25,558 nt of DNA from a virus: positions 1 through 25,558 of the IMG/VR virus record IMGVR_UViG_3300025869_000087. One strand, 5' to 3'. This document shows, piece by piece, positions 16,779-24,275 of this stretch (the first letter of the stretch is position 1; every line of letters starts with the position of its first letter). The position numbers and the translations under genes are program-made. The notes under the pieces were generated by a model. The model had not been told where the DNA came from. It saw only the letters and a program-made list of their open reading frames with translations, and did not search any database.

Positions 16779-17258
16779 TTACGCAAGTGCGTCACGGGAA
16801 ACTTCAGCAGCTTCCATCTCACCAAGTGAGCTTACATCCATCAGTACGGCGAAAACACGAATTTCACCAGCAGTAAAGGATGCGCCACCACCCGCAAGGG
16901 TAAGGTCCAGAGTATCCGCAGAACCGATAACAAGATCAGCAGAGACAGTTACGCTAGGTGCATAAGCACCATCAGCAGCACCGTCAATGTCAAACGCTGT
17001 TACGTATTCATTGTCATCTGCGCCAGTACCAAGAGCAGCGGTTGCGTCAGTACCAGTATTCTGAGTTGCACTGGAAGTTACCTGAAAACCAGCAGCAATA
17101 ATCTTGGTGTTCGCAGGAACAGTGATACACTGTACTACGTCACCATTTGGATTGATGCTGTTAGCAGTAAGGTCAACGACCTGCTCAACCATATACGGAT
17201 TGCGTCCACGCTGGGAATTACCCATAGCAGGAGCAAGAGTAGCAGTAATTGTAGCCAT
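16779..17258 (-). CDS. Small beta-rich head protein, probable capsid decoration (159 aa)
   Basis: The 159-residue acidic protein is rich in Ala, Thr, Val, Gly and Asp with strand-like stretches (VVQCITVPANTKIIAAGFQV and EIRVFAVLMDVS). It lies 12 nt after the coat gene with Shine-Dalgarno GGGGAA, and before a strong hairpin. Its place and composition fit a capsid decoration or minor head protein made in large amounts. No enzyme motif is present. The coat gene and this gene lie between the promoter at 18549-18576 and the hairpin at 16741-16770, so they may form a high-expression unit. Confidence 0.7.
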   Translation of the reverse strand: MATITATLAPAMGNSQRGRNPYMVEQVVDLTANSINPNGDVVQCITVPANTKIIAAGFQVTSSATQNTGTDATAALGTGADDNEYVTAFDIDGAADGAYAPSVTVSADLVIGSADTLDLTLAGGGASFTAGEIRVFAVLMDVSSLGEMEAAEVSRDALA

Positions 17259-17270
17259 TGTTTATTCCCC

Positions 17271-18347
17271 CTATGCTAAATGGTAAATGGCGTTGACAAG
17301 AGCTTCAGGACGAAGAATCTTGCGGCCGTACAAATGCATACCCCGAACAATGTCGGCGAAGCTGTCTGGATCACGGTAAGTTTCAGTCTTATTGATCTGC
17401 TCTGCAGTAGCAACAGCAGATGAATGTCCTGCAACAATCACACCATAGCTGGATGAACTGTTTGTGCCAGCGAATGACGGGCCAGTACCAACTGAAGGTA
17501 GGTTGTTTGACTGATAGACTTTGAAGCCGTGGATTTGTGTGGACACTTGACCGTTTTGCAGTCCTGAACCACCAAAATCTGCATTGAACAAACGAGAATC
17601 TTCGTCTTTCAATACTTCCATGAACACTGGATCAAGGATCAACCAACGACCTTGTGAGTCCACGTTCTGCTGGTCAAGAAGACGAGCCATACGTGCAATC
17701 AAAGTCAGTGGGTGAGTGTCACCAGCAGCAGGAGTTGCGTCAGTTGCGCCACCAGTACGAGGCTGGATAGCAATAGCGTCACCTGCAGAGCCTGCAGAAC
17801 CTGCACCATCAGTAAAGTCTGATGCGTCCAGTTTCATGCTTGCAAGCAATTCGTCTGTACCAGCAGTTGCAACAGCAACGGAACCATTTACGGTTGTGTT
17901 AGCTGTATTGGCTGCACCATGCAGAGCAGATTGCTTAAAGCCTGACATATAACCAAGAACGTCTTGGTCAAATTGGTCAGCAAGGCGATACGCAGCACGG
18001 TCACTTGCCAGAGACTGGAAGTTTACGTGTGAGTGTGCCTCTTCAATGTCATCAACCTTAAATGCAAAGTAGTTAGCTTTGTCAATTGTCAGGCTGAAGT
18101 CTTCGTCATCAAGGTCTTGCGGCGTGATGGTTGTACCACGGGCGTAAGCCTTAACTGTAATTTCGGGTTCCTTGATAATCTTAACGGAATCACCCATTGC
18201 AGCAATCTCACCGAAGTAATCGGAATTAGTGATTGCCTCAGCAACAGCAGACTTGCGGAAAGCAAGTTGCACCTGTTTGCTGTAAATTACGGGAGAAAAA
18301 TTACCGTTAGGAAGATTACCATAACCACTAGCAGTAGTAAATGCCAT
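17271..18347 (-). CDS. Major capsid protein
   Basis: The 358-residue protein has the composition and order of an HK97-fold coat protein: an N-terminal arm (YSKQVQLAFRKSAVAEAIT), an EPEITVKAYARGTTIT strand region, a spine-like helix with DRAAYRLADQFDQDVL, a variable middle (residues about 130-190), then RWLILDPVFMEVLKD and a C-terminal ILRPEALVNAIYHLA. It sits after the scaffold gene and before the small head protein. AGGAGA (18355-18360) lies 7 nt before the ATG. It has its own promoter and a leader of about 195 nt, as expected for the most abundant virion protein. The middle region is Ala/Gly-rich and may be an inserted loop. The exact coat subfamily cannot be named from sequence reading alone. 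Confidence 0.88.
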   Translation of the reverse strand: MAFTTASGYGNLPNGNFSPVIYSKQVQLAFRKSAVAEAITNSDYFGEIAAMGDSVKIIKEPEITVKAYARGTTITPQDLDDEDFSLTIDKANYFAFKVDDIEEAHSHVNFQSLASDRAAYRLADQFDQDVLGYMSGFKQSALHGAANTANTTVNGSVAVATAGTDELLASMKLDASDFTDGAGSAGSAGDAIAIQPRTGGATDATPAAGDTHPLTLIARMARLLDQQNVDSQGRWLILDPVFMEVLKDEDSRLFNADFGGSGLQNGQVSTQIHGFKVYQSNNLPSVGTGPSFAGTNSSSSYGVIVAGHSSAVATAEQINKTETYRDPDSFADIVRGMHLYGRKILRPEALVNAIYHLA

Positions 18348-18354
18348 GTTAAAA

Positions 18355-18360
18355 TCTCCT
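18355..18360 (-). promoter_or_regulatory. Strong Shine-Dalgarno of the coat gene
   Basis: AGGAGA is 7 nt upstream of the coat ATG, an optimal site at the end of the leader. Confidence 0.8.
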
Positions 18361-18440
18361 ATGTAGCATTTTACAGATACAAACTCGCAAGACTAATTAG
18401 GAGGCTGCTTCACTTGGGTGCGTGTTATAACAAGGTGGCC

Positions 18441-18459
18441 GCCCTGTTATTCAACGGGC
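18441..18459 (-). promoter_or_regulatory. Second stem-loop in the coat-gene leader
   Basis: In the transcript GCCCGTT pairs with AACAGGGC around a GAAT loop, with a single bulged A. The stem is short and stable, about 95 nt before the coat start. Its role is unknown. Confidence 0.5.
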
Positions 18460-18504
18460 CATGTTCGTCAGGTAATCCGTAAGACTTGGCTGTTTGCAAA
18501 ATTC

Positions 18505-18536
18505 GGTATACCTACATTGCGCTTAGTAGATATACC
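18505..18536 (-). promoter_or_regulatory. Stem-loop near the 5' end of the coat transcript
   Basis: The transcribed strand has GGTATATCTAC, a 10-nt loop, then GTAGGTATACC. All 11 positions pair, one as U-G in RNA that would be a mismatch on the other DNA strand. It begins about 6 nt from the predicted +1 of the promoter at 18549-18576. Such 5'-end stems are known to protect mRNA from decay. A read-through or pausing role is also possible. Confidence 0.6.
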
Positions 18537-18548
18537 TATATGACTATA

Positions 18549-18576
18549 GTTATACTTAAAAATAACTACTTGTCAA
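18549..18576 (-). promoter_or_regulatory. Sigma70-type promoter for the coat gene
   Basis: TTGACA (18576-18571) and TATAAC (18554-18549) are separated by 16 nt, directed towards the coat gene. The -35 box starts 7 nt after the scaffold stop codon, in a gene-free stretch. A host-type promoter here implies that host RNA polymerase reads the late head genes. No phage-type single-subunit promoter was recognised. Confidence 0.72.
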
Positions 18577-18583
18577 CCCTTTT

Positions 18584-19450
18584 TTATCTAGCAGAGCCAG
18601 AAACATCATAGATGAACTTACCACTACGGATAGCTTCCATGATTTCATCTGCCACCTTCTCATATTGTTGTGGTGACATTTTCTGCACTTCGGACTCTTT
18701 TAGATACCCAGAAGCCTCATTATTCTGTGGCTTACTGCGTGAGTTCTTTGTAGACACAGACTTAGCTGCATCTCTATCTGACTTAGGTTTTTTATTAGAA
18801 ATACCCATATCAGCTTTATATAAATCAATTGCTCGTGCTGCAGAACGTGCATCATTGTCATTGTCATACAATGCGTCCTGTACCCACTTAGGCTGTTCTT
18901 CTGCCCAGTTGTGAAAGTCATCACTGTCTCTAATCTCATCAAAGTCAGGATGTATCTGCATCAATGCTGCTTCAGCTTTTTCTTTAGTAGCATTAAGCTG
19001 CATCTCATCAATGAATTTTACACGCTCTTCTAAAGCACTGGATTGTTCACGTGCCTTCTTCATTGCGATTGTTTCAACGATAGCTGCTACATCTGGGTAG
19101 TCTGCTGCCCACTGCTCAATGTCTTCATCAGACTTAGGCAGTTTCATTTCTTTCTTAGTGGCTGACTCAAGCTGCTTTTTCATTGCATCTAGTTCAGTCT
19201 TAAACTCTTCAGCTTGCTTTTGCTGGTGTCGGCGCAGATCAGAGTAACGCTTCTTAAATGTTTTCTCTTCAGCGGATGTAGGCTCTGCTTCTTCAGGTTC
19301 AACAGTTTCTGCCTCACCCTTTTGTTCTTTCATTAGTTGCTCTAGTTCTTCTTCTTCAATCTGTCGTTTTTCTTCGTTAGTGTATTTACGATTAGCAAAT
19401 GCAACTTTCTTTGGTGTCTGCATTTCTTCTGCCATAATTGTATCGTTCAT
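18584..19450 (-). CDS. Capsid scaffolding protein
   Basis: The 288-residue protein is highly charged, with a Glu-rich N-terminus (EEEELEQLMKEQ), a coiled-coil stretch at residues about 68-105 (YSDLRRHQQKQAEEFKTELD), a central acidic helical domain, a Lys/Ser/Asn-rich linker (residues about 225-250) and a short C-terminal helix with EKVADEIMEAIRSGKF. This acidic, coiled-coil, low-complexity form with a basic linker and terminal helix fits podoviral scaffolds, where the C-terminus binds the coat. It lies directly upstream of the coat gene. No separate prohead protease is visible. The ATG at 19450 is preceded by AAAGGA; a second Met at residue 6 is an alternative start. Confidence 0.82.
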   Translation of the reverse strand: MNDTIMAEEMQTPKKVAFANRKYTNEEKRQIEEEELEQLMKEQKGEAETVEPEEAEPTSAEEKTFKKRYSDLRRHQQKQAEEFKTELDAMKKQLESATKKEMKLPKSDEDIEQWAADYPDVAAIVETIAMKKAREQSSALEERVKFIDEMQLNATKEKAEAALMQIHPDFDEIRDSDDFHNWAEEQPKWVQDALYDNDNDARSAARAIDLYKADMGISNKKPKSDRDAAKSVSTKNSRSKPQNNEASGYLKESEVQKMSPQQYEKVADEIMEAIRSGKFIYDVSGSAR

Positions 19451-19463
19451 TATTTATTCCTTT

Positions 19464-19538
19464 GTTGGGGCCGCTGTAGCCACACTGTCGGGTGTGGGGA
19501 GTGAGTAGCCAACTAATTGTAAGATTTAAGCCTCTTAC
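19464..19538 (-). promoter_or_regulatory. Hairpins in the gap before the scaffold gene
   Basis: Two stems are visible. GTAAGA / TCTTAC (19538-19519) encloses the stop codon of the Hint-domain gene. CCACAC / GTGTGG (19497-19480) is enclosed by a GTTGG / CCAAC outer pair (19513-19464). Neither is followed by a U run. They may be processing sites or translational controls for the scaffold. Pairing is by eye. Confidence 0.45.
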
Positions 19539-19915
19539 GCAGCTTCTTGACGTACTTCCTTATATCTACCGTGTACTGTGTAGATATTGTTTTCTGTGTG
19601 TACATCAAAGCTTTCACCATCAATAACGATAGATACTGTTGGTGTTAACTGTTCTACATACTCAAGTGATAATACAGGAATACCATTAATGCTATCGCCG
19701 ACTACCAAGTCTTCTGGACGTGTCCATGTGCCATTTGCTAGTACAGGGTGGTCATTACTAATCTTGAGTTCATTATTGATTGCGTAATAACCGCTACGCA
19801 TATGCTTGTGTAGAACTTCCTTGACCCTGTAGTTATCAATCATGTCACCAACTTTGATATTAGTAACAAAATCAATTACGCCGTTAAGTTTAATCTTCAT
19901 GTCTTCGGTTAGACA
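19535..19915 (-). other. Hint (hedgehog/intein) domain
   Basis: Residues 688-813: Cys688 is the potential N-terminal nucleophile, His743 is in the block B-like NDHP, TWTRPEDLVVGDSI is the later conserved strand, and ENNIYTVHG is the final block. The usual C-terminal His-Asn pair is replaced by His-Gly, followed by RYKEVRQEAA. By family knowledge this fits N-terminal cleavage without full splicing. Confidence 0.85.
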
Positions 19916-21976
19916 GTCCGTGCCGCCGCCGTAGCCGCCCCCTTGATTACCACTAGATGTACTAGCGTCTCCATCATTACCTGCATCATCTCTATCGCCA
20001 TCTGGGCCGAAAGCTGACCCAAGATCAAAACCTGCGTCATTATAGCTTCCATCCTTTTGCACTCCTCCGGGTCTACTTTCATAACCCCTATCGGCTCTTG
20101 CCGCATCAACTGCTGCTTGTGATGCGCCTCCTGATACTTTACCGCTTGGGTCACTGGCTAAACCTCTTTCTGCCAGCATACCACTTTCACGCATTTCTTC
20201 TTCTAAAGTTGTTCTACGAGCTTGTTCTTCTGCTTCATTTAATGGCCCTAAATGATCTGTATAACCTAAAATATCTGCAAAATTATTGTACTTGCTTTTA
20301 GCAGCATCTGATAAATTAGAATAAGACTCTGCTCCTAGTTTACCGCCTCGCCAACCTGATTTGTTACCAGCAGAAAGAGCCTCTTTAAAATCAGAAAAAG
20401 AAGAATAATTAAAAGTACCTGATTCATTTTTACTTTGATCGCCTGTTCTTGGGTCTACGGCAATACCATTTTTATCAAAAAACCCGCCAGAGTTAGGGTC
20501 TAAGTCACCCTTTTGAAAACCTACATATGCACTAATTACAACACCTAAAGATTTCTCAAGTTCACTACGAGATTGCAAAGCAGTTGCTAATGTGCCTTCC
20601 TTTGTTGGCTCTGTTCCAAAAATATTTAAAGCTGTATCAGGCAATAAATTTTTAATAAAAGTACCTCCCGGAAGTACATTCAATAAATCAAATCCACGAT
20701 TACCTGTTATTGCATACCTGTCTTTAGCTGACGTTACTCCCGTTTTAATTTCTTCAGGAGAGTAACCAGCAATCTTTTCTCCTGTAATTAAAGAAGTGCC
20801 GCCTCCATAATCAGGACCATCTCCTTCTTCACTTTCAAAATCAGTTGGTCCAACCGTACTTTTAGGCGAAGTAGTCTGTATAGCATTATTTTGTTGTAAT
20901 GTATATCCTTCAGGAATAGGATAAAGAGGCTGACCATTCTTAAAAGGTATTCGTAGAGTTTGTCCTGAACTATTTACATAAGTTCTAAACTCATCATACT
21001 GACCGGGATTGTTTCCTACAGTCTGACCAAAGGTAGGTATATTAGTTGTTTGAGTTGCTCCTATAAATTGAGTACCCGGAAGCTGCGACCCTTGAAATTG
21101 TGGACCTTGTTGTACAGGTTGCGTAGCATAGTCTGGTATTGTTGGTGCTACATATGGTCTAAATCCTGTAGTTGGTCCGGGGTTAGGTGTTGTAGTAAAG
21201 TTAGTACCCGGCATTTGAACTACACCACCGTATGCAAACTCTTGAGGAGTATTATACTCGCCTTCATCTTCCATGTCAAGGTCTTCTATAGAAAAAGGTA
21301 TATCATCAGGAAGAGTAGCTTCTTCACTATTACCCATCTGCCCCATAGCTTCCATACGTGCAAGTCCCGCTTTAGCTTCTTGGCGCATCTCCATAAGTTT
21401 TTCTAATCCAATAAAACGTACTACGTCTGCAGGAAAAACAAATTCACCCTCACTTAGTTGTGCAGGAATGTCATCACGAACTTCTTCTTGAGTGGAACCG
21501 GGCGGTACATCATTACCAGATACAGGGTCAACAGTGCCACCCTCATCCATAAGACCACCTTCTTCAAACATATCCATTTGTTTAGCCATGCTATTCATTG
21601 GTACTGCTCCACCTTTTGCAAATTCTTTAGCCGCCGATGCGGATTCTCTAACTTCTGCTTCTTCAAGAGCCGCCGCTGCGGATTCTGCAGATATAGGCTT
21701 CATATCTTCGTGAATTTTAATATCAAATTTTCTAAGTTCAGCATGAGTTTTTGCCGTAGGCCATTTTTTGCCACTAGCTTTAGCTTTTTTGGCGGCTTCT
21801 TCTTCAGACAACATTTTTCCATTCCAGATAGAAGGTATTAAAGTTGGTACTCTTTTGCCTGTTTTATCTGGTAAATCAACCTGTCTAGTAGACACGGTGG
21901 ATAAAGAACCGTCTTTATTTTTTTTAGCATTTCCAGTTGCTATATTACGATAATGATGTTTAGTAATTTCATCCAT
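19535..21976 (-). CDS. Virion-type protein with C-terminal intein-like Hint domain (813 aa)
   Basis: The 813-residue protein has an N-terminal block (residues about 1-95) with PTLIPSIWNGKMLSEEEAA and SGKKWPTAKTH, then a segment QLSEGEFVFPADVVRFIGL (near residue 180); both are signatures I associate with phage virion proteins. Several GG motifs follow (EFAKGGAVPM, FEEGGLMDEGG, FAYGGVVQMPG). The middle is Pro/Gly/Gln-rich, and a Gly/Asp/Asn-rich linker ends GGGYGGGTD. From C688 there is a Hint domain with CLTEDMKI, NDHPVLA (H743), WTRPEDLVVGDSI and ENNIYTVHG. Unlike a standard intein it does not end in His-Asn followed by an extein, and only ten residues follow. It lies between portal and scaffold, overlapping the upstream small gene by 8 nt. 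Self-cleavage is inferred. Confidence 0.82.
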   Translation of the reverse strand: MDEITKHHYRNIATGNAKKNKDGSLSTVSTRQVDLPDKTGKRVPTLIPSIWNGKMLSEEEAAKKAKASGKKWPTAKTHAELRKFDIKIHEDMKPISAESAAAALEEAEVRESASAAKEFAKGGAVPMNSMAKQMDMFEEGGLMDEGGTVDPVSGNDVPPGSTQEEVRDDIPAQLSEGEFVFPADVVRFIGLEKLMEMRQEAKAGLARMEAMGQMGNSEEATLPDDIPFSIEDLDMEDEGEYNTPQEFAYGGVVQMPGTNFTTTPNPGPTTGFRPYVAPTIPDYATQPVQQGPQFQGSQLPGTQFIGATQTTNIPTFGQTVGNNPGQYDEFRTYVNSSGQTLRIPFKNGQPLYPIPEGYTLQQNNAIQTTSPKSTVGPTDFESEEGDGPDYGGGTSLITGEKIAGYSPEEIKTGVTSAKDRYAITGNRGFDLLNVLPGGTFIKNLLPDTALNIFGTEPTKEGTLATALQSRSELEKSLGVVISAYVGFQKGDLDPNSGGFFDKNGIAVDPRTGDQSKNESGTFNYSSFSDFKEALSAGNKSGWRGGKLGAESYSNLSDAAKSKYNNFADILGYTDHLGPLNEAEEQARRTTLEEEMRESGMLAERGLASDPSGKVSGGASQAAVDAARADRGYESRPGGVQKDGSYNDAGFDLGSAFGPDGDRDDAGNDGDASTSSGNQGGGYGGGTDCLTEDMKIKLNGVIDFVTNIKVGDMIDNYRVKEVLHKHMRSGYYAINNELKISNDHPVLANGTWTRPEDLVVGDSINGIPVLSLEYVEQLTPTVSIVIDGESFDVHTENNIYTVHGRYKEVRQEAA

Positions 21977-22196
21977 CTGCGTTAGCTACGTCCTCACGTA
22001 ATCGTTTAATCTTACGTAGTACATCTATAGCACCCTGTGCTTTGTGTACCGTTATCATATTCTCTGATTGTTCTAGCACCTTATGATGCTGGTCTACCAT
22101 GTTATCCAAATACTTACTGAAGTGGTCCCATTGGCGGTTGTTGCCCACCAACGGCTTGAGCTTGCTGAGGAGTTCCCGGCTGTTGTCCTTGTCCAT
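21969..22196 (-). CDS. Small helical protein overlapping the portal gene end (75 aa)
   Basis: From the ATG at 22196 the product is 75 residues: an N-terminal helix (DNSRELLSKLKPLVGN), then RQWDHFSKYLDNMVDQHHKVLEQ and a last part with QGAIDVLRKIKRLREDV. From memory, small proteins with this Trp, YLD, LEQ and QG pattern lie next to portal genes in several phages. A GTG at 22217 would add seven residues, but AAGGA lies 10 nt before the ATG, so I prefer the ATG. The gene overlaps 83 nt of the portal's disordered tail and 8 nt of the next gene. It is likely a helical accessory of head assembly; function unknown. Confidence 0.7.
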   Translation of the reverse strand: MDKDNSRELLSKLKPLVGNNRQWDHFSKYLDNMVDQHHKVLEQSENMITVHKAQGAIDVLRKIKRLREDVANADG

Positions 22197-24264
22197 TTGC
22201 ACTAAATCCTTGTTCACCCGGCACAGGAGCCTGTCCTACGCCTATTGAGCCACCCCCAGCACCTGTAGGGTCCATTGCATCAGCACCCGCTGGTGAGGCT
22301 CCTACACCCCCTTGCGGAGCTTCTTGCTGAAACCCTTTCATAATCTCTGCCTGTAAAGCGGCTTCGTCCATATTGTTGGTAACTTTATCGGGGTCTAAGT
22401 CCATTGACTTTGCAATCTCACGGATTACATACTGGAACTTAGCAAAGGGTGCTAATGCTGGGCTGCTTGCAATTTGTAAGAACTGCATCAAACGCTGACT
22501 GCGTACTTCATTAGCCATGAGGCTTTCAGTACCACGTGCCTTAACTTCTAAGTCTCCTTTGATTTCTTTATCAAAGTCAAACTGCATGTTAAAGCGGAAG
22601 AAACCCTCACCAAGAGGACGCAGCAGATAGTCGTCTACGTTCTTAATGATTGTCTTAGTGCTTCCCTGTGCAGCACCCATAAGCATTGAGATGCCAGATG
22701 CAGTACGACCTACACCAGACACACCTGTCTGTCCATGAGCGAATGATGGGAAACCTGTGCTTTCATCTGCTAGTACACGTGCCTTATCAAACAGCATCAT
22801 GTTCTCGCTGGATACGTTAGGAAACTTTGTACCGAAGATTGCCTGACCCGGTGCGCCACCCTGCCTACGGAATACCTTGCCCGGATACAGTGACAAGTCT
22901 TGACCGGGTACTAGGTTTGTCTCATCTACTTCTACAATCAAGTTACCTGACAGTACAGCATTGTCTACAGCCATACGCATAAAGCCATTCATCAATGTCT
23001 GTGTATCATCCATGTTCTCAGCAATACCTACACCGAAGAATGAGTATGGGTTTAGCTCATATGGTGCAGCATGGTATGGAATTTTAGCTGGTTTGAATGG
23101 GTTAAGAACCATGCGAAGCAGACGGTTATTACAGACCCACACGTTAGCTTGCAGTTCATCAAAGTCATTTAGTTCTTTTGGAATGTCTACGCCTTGCTCT
23201 TCTAGCAACTCAACGTCTACCATGCCCCAATACTCAAGCACTTCAAAACGATCAATGCCATGCTCTGGTGCATAGTCAGTCAGATCATCTTCCCAGTATT
23301 TCTTAGTATAGTTTTCGCCCATAGCGATAGCTTCATTGATAACTTCACCACGGAAGTATGGACGCTTCTTTAGATTGCGTAACTGGGTACGTGACATTTT
23401 GTGGCGTTCAATTACAAACTGTGCCTCATCCATATTGTTTGCATCTGGGTCTGGATAGAAATTCCAAACAGATACATGGTTTACTTGCGGTACAGTTTTA
23501 AAGGCTGGGTCATATTCACCCTCATCGTTCCAGCTAGGATACTCTTTATCAATAGCAAACGGACCTTTCATTACGCCTGTACCAAACAGTGCCATCTCAA
23601 ATGAAGCATTACGTAAATGTTTAGATGCACCTGACTCTTCTAACTGGTCATGTATTTTTTTCTGCATCTTCTTAGCTGCAATCATAGCAGGGCTAAAGGT
23701 GATTGCTGTAGGAGTCTTACCCGGACCAGCTTTTACTTTGTCGTTAATAGGGTCTAGCTTGTTCTCCATAACACCAAGCTTATCTTGTAGGCTTGCCGCT
23801 GTAGCACCTGCTGGTAGGTCATTGCCATCCCCAGCAAACCCATAAGGGCTTAGTGCGCTAGTATCGTCACGTAACTGATCCGGCTCATTAGGATCAAAGT
23901 GTACATCTTCTACTACACCTTCTGGTAATTCCGTAGGTTCAACAGATAAAGGAAAACGCTGGTTAGCAAACAAAACATCTACAATCTGCCCATATGCTGC
24001 CAGCGTTTTAGTTTTTGTGACTTTAATAAAGACACGAGACTTTTCTGTTTCTGTAAATTGAACATCAGGTCCGTACAAACCACGGTAATTGCGGTAGGCT
24101 TTTAGCCAACGATCTTCGTCCTGATACCTATAATCTTCGGATCGCTTATAGCGTTCCATAATAAATGGTATAATCTTGCTTACGTCTACGTCAGAAACAG
24201 ATGTATCGTCACTGTCTTCTAGTGCGATAGCATCATCTTCAATCATCATTTCATCTTCATTCAT
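22114..24264 (-). CDS. Portal protein
   Basis: The 716-residue protein sits next to the large terminase, as portals do. It opens with an acidic tail and an early MERYKRSEDYRYQDEDRWL segment. The core contains VNHVSVWNFYPDPDANN, AQFVIERHKMS, PYHAAPYELNPYSFFGVG and MNGFMRMAVDNAVLSGN, a pattern of podoviral portal proteins. A helical region near TASGISMLMGAAQGS may correspond to the part close to the channel. The last 75 residues are Gly/Gln/Pro/Ala-rich and likely disordered. The length is usual for large portals. AAGGAAA lies between the terminase stop and the ATG. It would form the 12-subunit ring for DNA entry and exit; that number is family knowledge. Confidence 0.85.
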   Translation of the reverse strand: MNEDEMMIEDDAIALEDSDDTSVSDVDVSKIIPFIMERYKRSEDYRYQDEDRWLKAYRNYRGLYGPDVQFTETEKSRVFIKVTKTKTLAAYGQIVDVLFANQRFPLSVEPTELPEGVVEDVHFDPNEPDQLRDDTSALSPYGFAGDGNDLPAGATAASLQDKLGVMENKLDPINDKVKAGPGKTPTAITFSPAMIAAKKMQKKIHDQLEESGASKHLRNASFEMALFGTGVMKGPFAIDKEYPSWNDEGEYDPAFKTVPQVNHVSVWNFYPDPDANNMDEAQFVIERHKMSRTQLRNLKKRPYFRGEVINEAIAMGENYTKKYWEDDLTDYAPEHGIDRFEVLEYWGMVDVELLEEQGVDIPKELNDFDELQANVWVCNNRLLRMVLNPFKPAKIPYHAAPYELNPYSFFGVGIAENMDDTQTLMNGFMRMAVDNAVLSGNLIVEVDETNLVPGQDLSLYPGKVFRRQGGAPGQAIFGTKFPNVSSENMMLFDKARVLADESTGFPSFAHGQTGVSGVGRTASGISMLMGAAQGSTKTIIKNVDDYLLRPLGEGFFRFNMQFDFDKEIKGDLEVKARGTESLMANEVRSQRLMQFLQIASSPALAPFAKFQYVIREIAKSMDLDPDKVTNNMDEAALQAEIMKGFQQEAPQGGVGASPAGADAMDPTGAGGGSIGVGQAPVPGEQGFSANGQGQQPGTPQQAQAVGGQQPPMGPLQ

Positions 24265-24275
24265 ATTGCTTTTCC

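Noticed and set aside
18420-18460. Second promoter in the coat leader (TTGAAT ... TATAAC)
   Set aside because: The spacer is 19 nt and the -35 is imperfect. The better promoter at 18549-18576 explains expression.
22197-22217. Upstream GTG start for the small gene after the portal
   Set aside because: No good Shine-Dalgarno at the right distance; the ATG at 22196 has AAGGA 10 nt upstream.
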